Below are positions 6,101-6,676 of a stretch of DNA of 6,676 nucleotides, piece after piece. The translations under genes and the position numbers were made by a program. The notes under the pieces are model-generated. The model was not told the origin of the DNA. It saw nothing but the letters and a program-made list of their open reading frames with translations, and searched no databases. The number at the start of each line of letters is the position of its first letter. Position 1 is the stretch's first letter. This DNA is from a bacterium TMED221 (GTDB taxonomy: Bacteria; Actinomycetota; Acidimicrobiia; Actinomarinales; Actinomarinaceae), in assembly GCA_002169115.2 (NCBI GenBank), contig NHJS02000018.1, forward strand, positions 1 through 6,676. Reading direction: 5' to 3'.

Positions 6101-6562
6101 ATGAAAAAAATAGTTCTTATTCTTATTTTTAGTTTTTGCAGTTCCTCATCTGCGACACAAGATATAGCTGTTGAGGAAAGTGAAGACATCGTCGCAGTAT
6201 CTTCAACCACACTTACATATTTGAATCAACATGGAGAAGAAGTTATTGAAGATTTAACTAATAAAAAGACGTTAATTGTTTTCTGGGCAGACTACTGAGG
6301 TATATGTCGAGAGGAGTTGCCTCTCTTAGAAAAAAATATAGAAAAACTTTCTGAAACATATGATGTTATTGCTTTAGCTCATAGTGAGGTAGAACCAACT
6401 ATGGAATGGGTAAACAATAATTTAATTGGAGATCTAAATATTGGATTTTCCACGAATGATCTTAGAGATAAACTTCAAGTTGTCGGCCAACCTATATCAA
6501 TTATCTTTGATACAAACGGTGAAATTCTTAGCAGAGAATTTGGATACATACCTTCGAATTAA
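6101..6562 (+). CDS. exported TlpA/ResA-like thioredoxin-fold protein, predicted selenoprotein (in-frame TGA = Sec66 in a UxxC motif)
   Basis: Read through one in-frame TGA (6296–6298), this is a single 153-residue protein. Residues 1–18 form a signal peptide (MKK, hydrophobic core, SSSSA); Cys13 could mark a lipoprotein, but Phe at −1 is a poor lipobox. The thioredoxin-like domain follows: TLIVFWADY, then the TGA, then GICREELPLLEKN, aligning with the TlpA/ResA pattern VFWATWCxPCREEMP, so the TGA replaces the first catalytic cysteine. Cys69 is the second. Further along, VVGQPISIIFDTNGEI contains the cis-proline (Pro131) and the following strand. The domain is complete and about the usual size. 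A SECIS-like hairpin follows the TGA. Known relatives are extracytoplasmic thiol-disulfide reductases; the substrate here is unknown. TGA as tryptophan or a nonsense mutation fits less well: no other gene here has an in-frame TGA and the position is exactly catalytic. The second piece lacks a signal peptide and credible start. Confidence 0.85.
6296..6298 (+). other. in-frame TGA predicted to encode selenocysteine (residue 66)
   Basis: The TGA lies 65 codons after the ATG, in the same frame as the 87 sense codons that follow. Flanking codons encode F-W-A-D-Y before it and G-I-C-R-E-E-L-P after it, placing it at the N-terminal redox-active position of a thioredoxin-fold CxxC motif. The six complete conventional genes in the window end in TAA or TAG and contain no internal TGA. 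Confidence 0.85.
6309..6325 (+). promoter_or_regulatory. bacterial SECIS-like hairpin in the coding sequence, directly after the TGA
   Basis: GAGAGG (6309–6314) pairs perfectly with CCTCTC (6320–6325) around the five-base loop AGTTG (6315–6319). The loop starts 16 bases after the TGA. In bacterial SECIS elements a small apical loop with G in one of its first two positions sits about 16–37 bases after the UGA on a short stem; here the loop G is in position two and is followed by U, as in the E. coli fdhF loop GGUCU. Four of six pairs are G-C, which stands out in this AT-rich sequence. The distance is at the short end of the range, and the bulged U seen in the E. coli element is not evident. 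Confidence 0.75.
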
Positions 6563-6620
6563 ATTATTTAATATTTAATACTCGGAAAATAAGATTCGTT
6601 ATGATGGGAGTAAGTTAAGC
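6563..6620. other. short AT-rich intergenic spacer without a clear terminator
   Basis: The spacer between the selenoprotein stop and the next gene's ribosome-binding site has only AT-only inverted repeats such as TTAAATTATTTAA. No G+C-rich hairpin followed by a T run is visible. TATGAT (6600–6605) could be a −10 for the next gene, but no −35 supports it. Confidence 0.3.
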
Positions 6621-6625
6621 GGAGG
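6621..6625 (+). promoter_or_regulatory. Shine-Dalgarno sequence (GGAGG) of the last partial gene
   Basis: GGAGG lies four bases before a GTG at 6630. The overlapping ATG at 6628 is followed at once by TGA and cannot be the start, so this site selects the GTG. Confidence 0.7.
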
Positions 6626-6629
6626 TAAT

Positions 6630-6676
6630 GTGAAAAAAACATTTTTAATTCTACTTTGTCTTTCTATGTTGTTAGT
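6630..6676 (+). CDS. N-terminus of an unidentified exported protein (partial)
   Basis: Only 15 codons are visible, from a GTG with a good ribosome-binding site. They read MKKTFLILLCLSMLL, a two-lysine n-region followed by a hydrophobic core, typical of a signal peptide or membrane anchor. The protein is probably exported, like its upstream neighbour, and the two may be co-transcribed. Its family cannot be told from this fragment; Cys10 is too early in the hydrophobic core to call a lipobox. Confidence 0.6.
   Translation, partial: MKKTFLILLCLSMLL

Noticed and set aside
6296..6298. TGA read as tryptophan (alternative genetic code) or as an inactivating nonsense mutation
   Set aside because: None of the six other complete genes has an in-frame TGA and Trp is encoded by TGG. 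Trp at the first CxxC position makes no functional sense, and a random mutation hitting this codon with a SECIS-like hairpin after it is unlikely. Note that no gene here uses TGA as a stop, so stop usage alone does not exclude recoding.
6317..6562. A separate 81-residue ORF starting with TTG at 6317
   Set aside because: It is in the same frame as the ORF starting at 6101, separated by a single TGA, and begins in the middle of the conserved CREELP segment. It has no ribosome-binding site and no signal peptide. It is the C-terminal part of the selenoprotein.

Overview
This is an AT-rich window (roughly one third G+C by eye) with tightly packed genes. The order cinA–recA–miaB–miaA–dapF, convergent with lexA, is the one actinobacteria keep (as in mycobacteria: recA-recX-miaB…miaA-dapF-hflX…lexA). 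Here it is compacted: recX and hflX are missing and neighbouring genes overlap or abut. Actinobacterial synteny, low G+C, very short spacers and leaderless-type start sites together suggest a streamlined aquatic actinobacterium, perhaps related to the marine Actinomarinales. That placement is inference.

Layout: 1–106 (−) is the start of a membrane-anchored or secreted protein of unknown function, divergent from lexA (170–757, +). lexA runs tail-to-tail into dapF (744–1478, −), overlapping it by 14 bases. Reading leftward on the minus strand, cinA (4848–6053), recA (3710–4774), miaB (2296–3672), miaA (1471–2295) and dapF form one co-directional block. On the right, divergent from cinA, is a small exported thioredoxin-fold gene (6101–6562, +), then the start of another exported protein (6630 onward, +).

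Two themes link the genes. First, an SOS circuit: a LexA operator of the GAAC-N4-GTTC type lies before lexA (one mismatch) and a perfect palindromic copy lies before recA, filling the spacer of a candidate promoter. Secondly, several genes (the divergent partial gene, lexA, miaB, cinA and the thioredoxin-like gene) have a TANNNT −10 element ending 5–6 bases before the start codon. This implies leaderless mRNAs; recA and the last partial gene instead have strong Shine-Dalgarno sites.

The most notable item is the thioredoxin-fold gene. Its reading frame is interrupted by one TGA (6296–6298) exactly where the first catalytic cysteine of the CxxC motif belongs, and the same frame then continues for 87 more sense codons. 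Immediately downstream, a 6-bp perfect G+C-rich stem with the five-base loop AGTTG, a G in its second position, matches the bacterial SECIS design. I read it as a selenoprotein with a Sec-Gly-Ile-Cys active site. Conventional gene callers would split or discard it.
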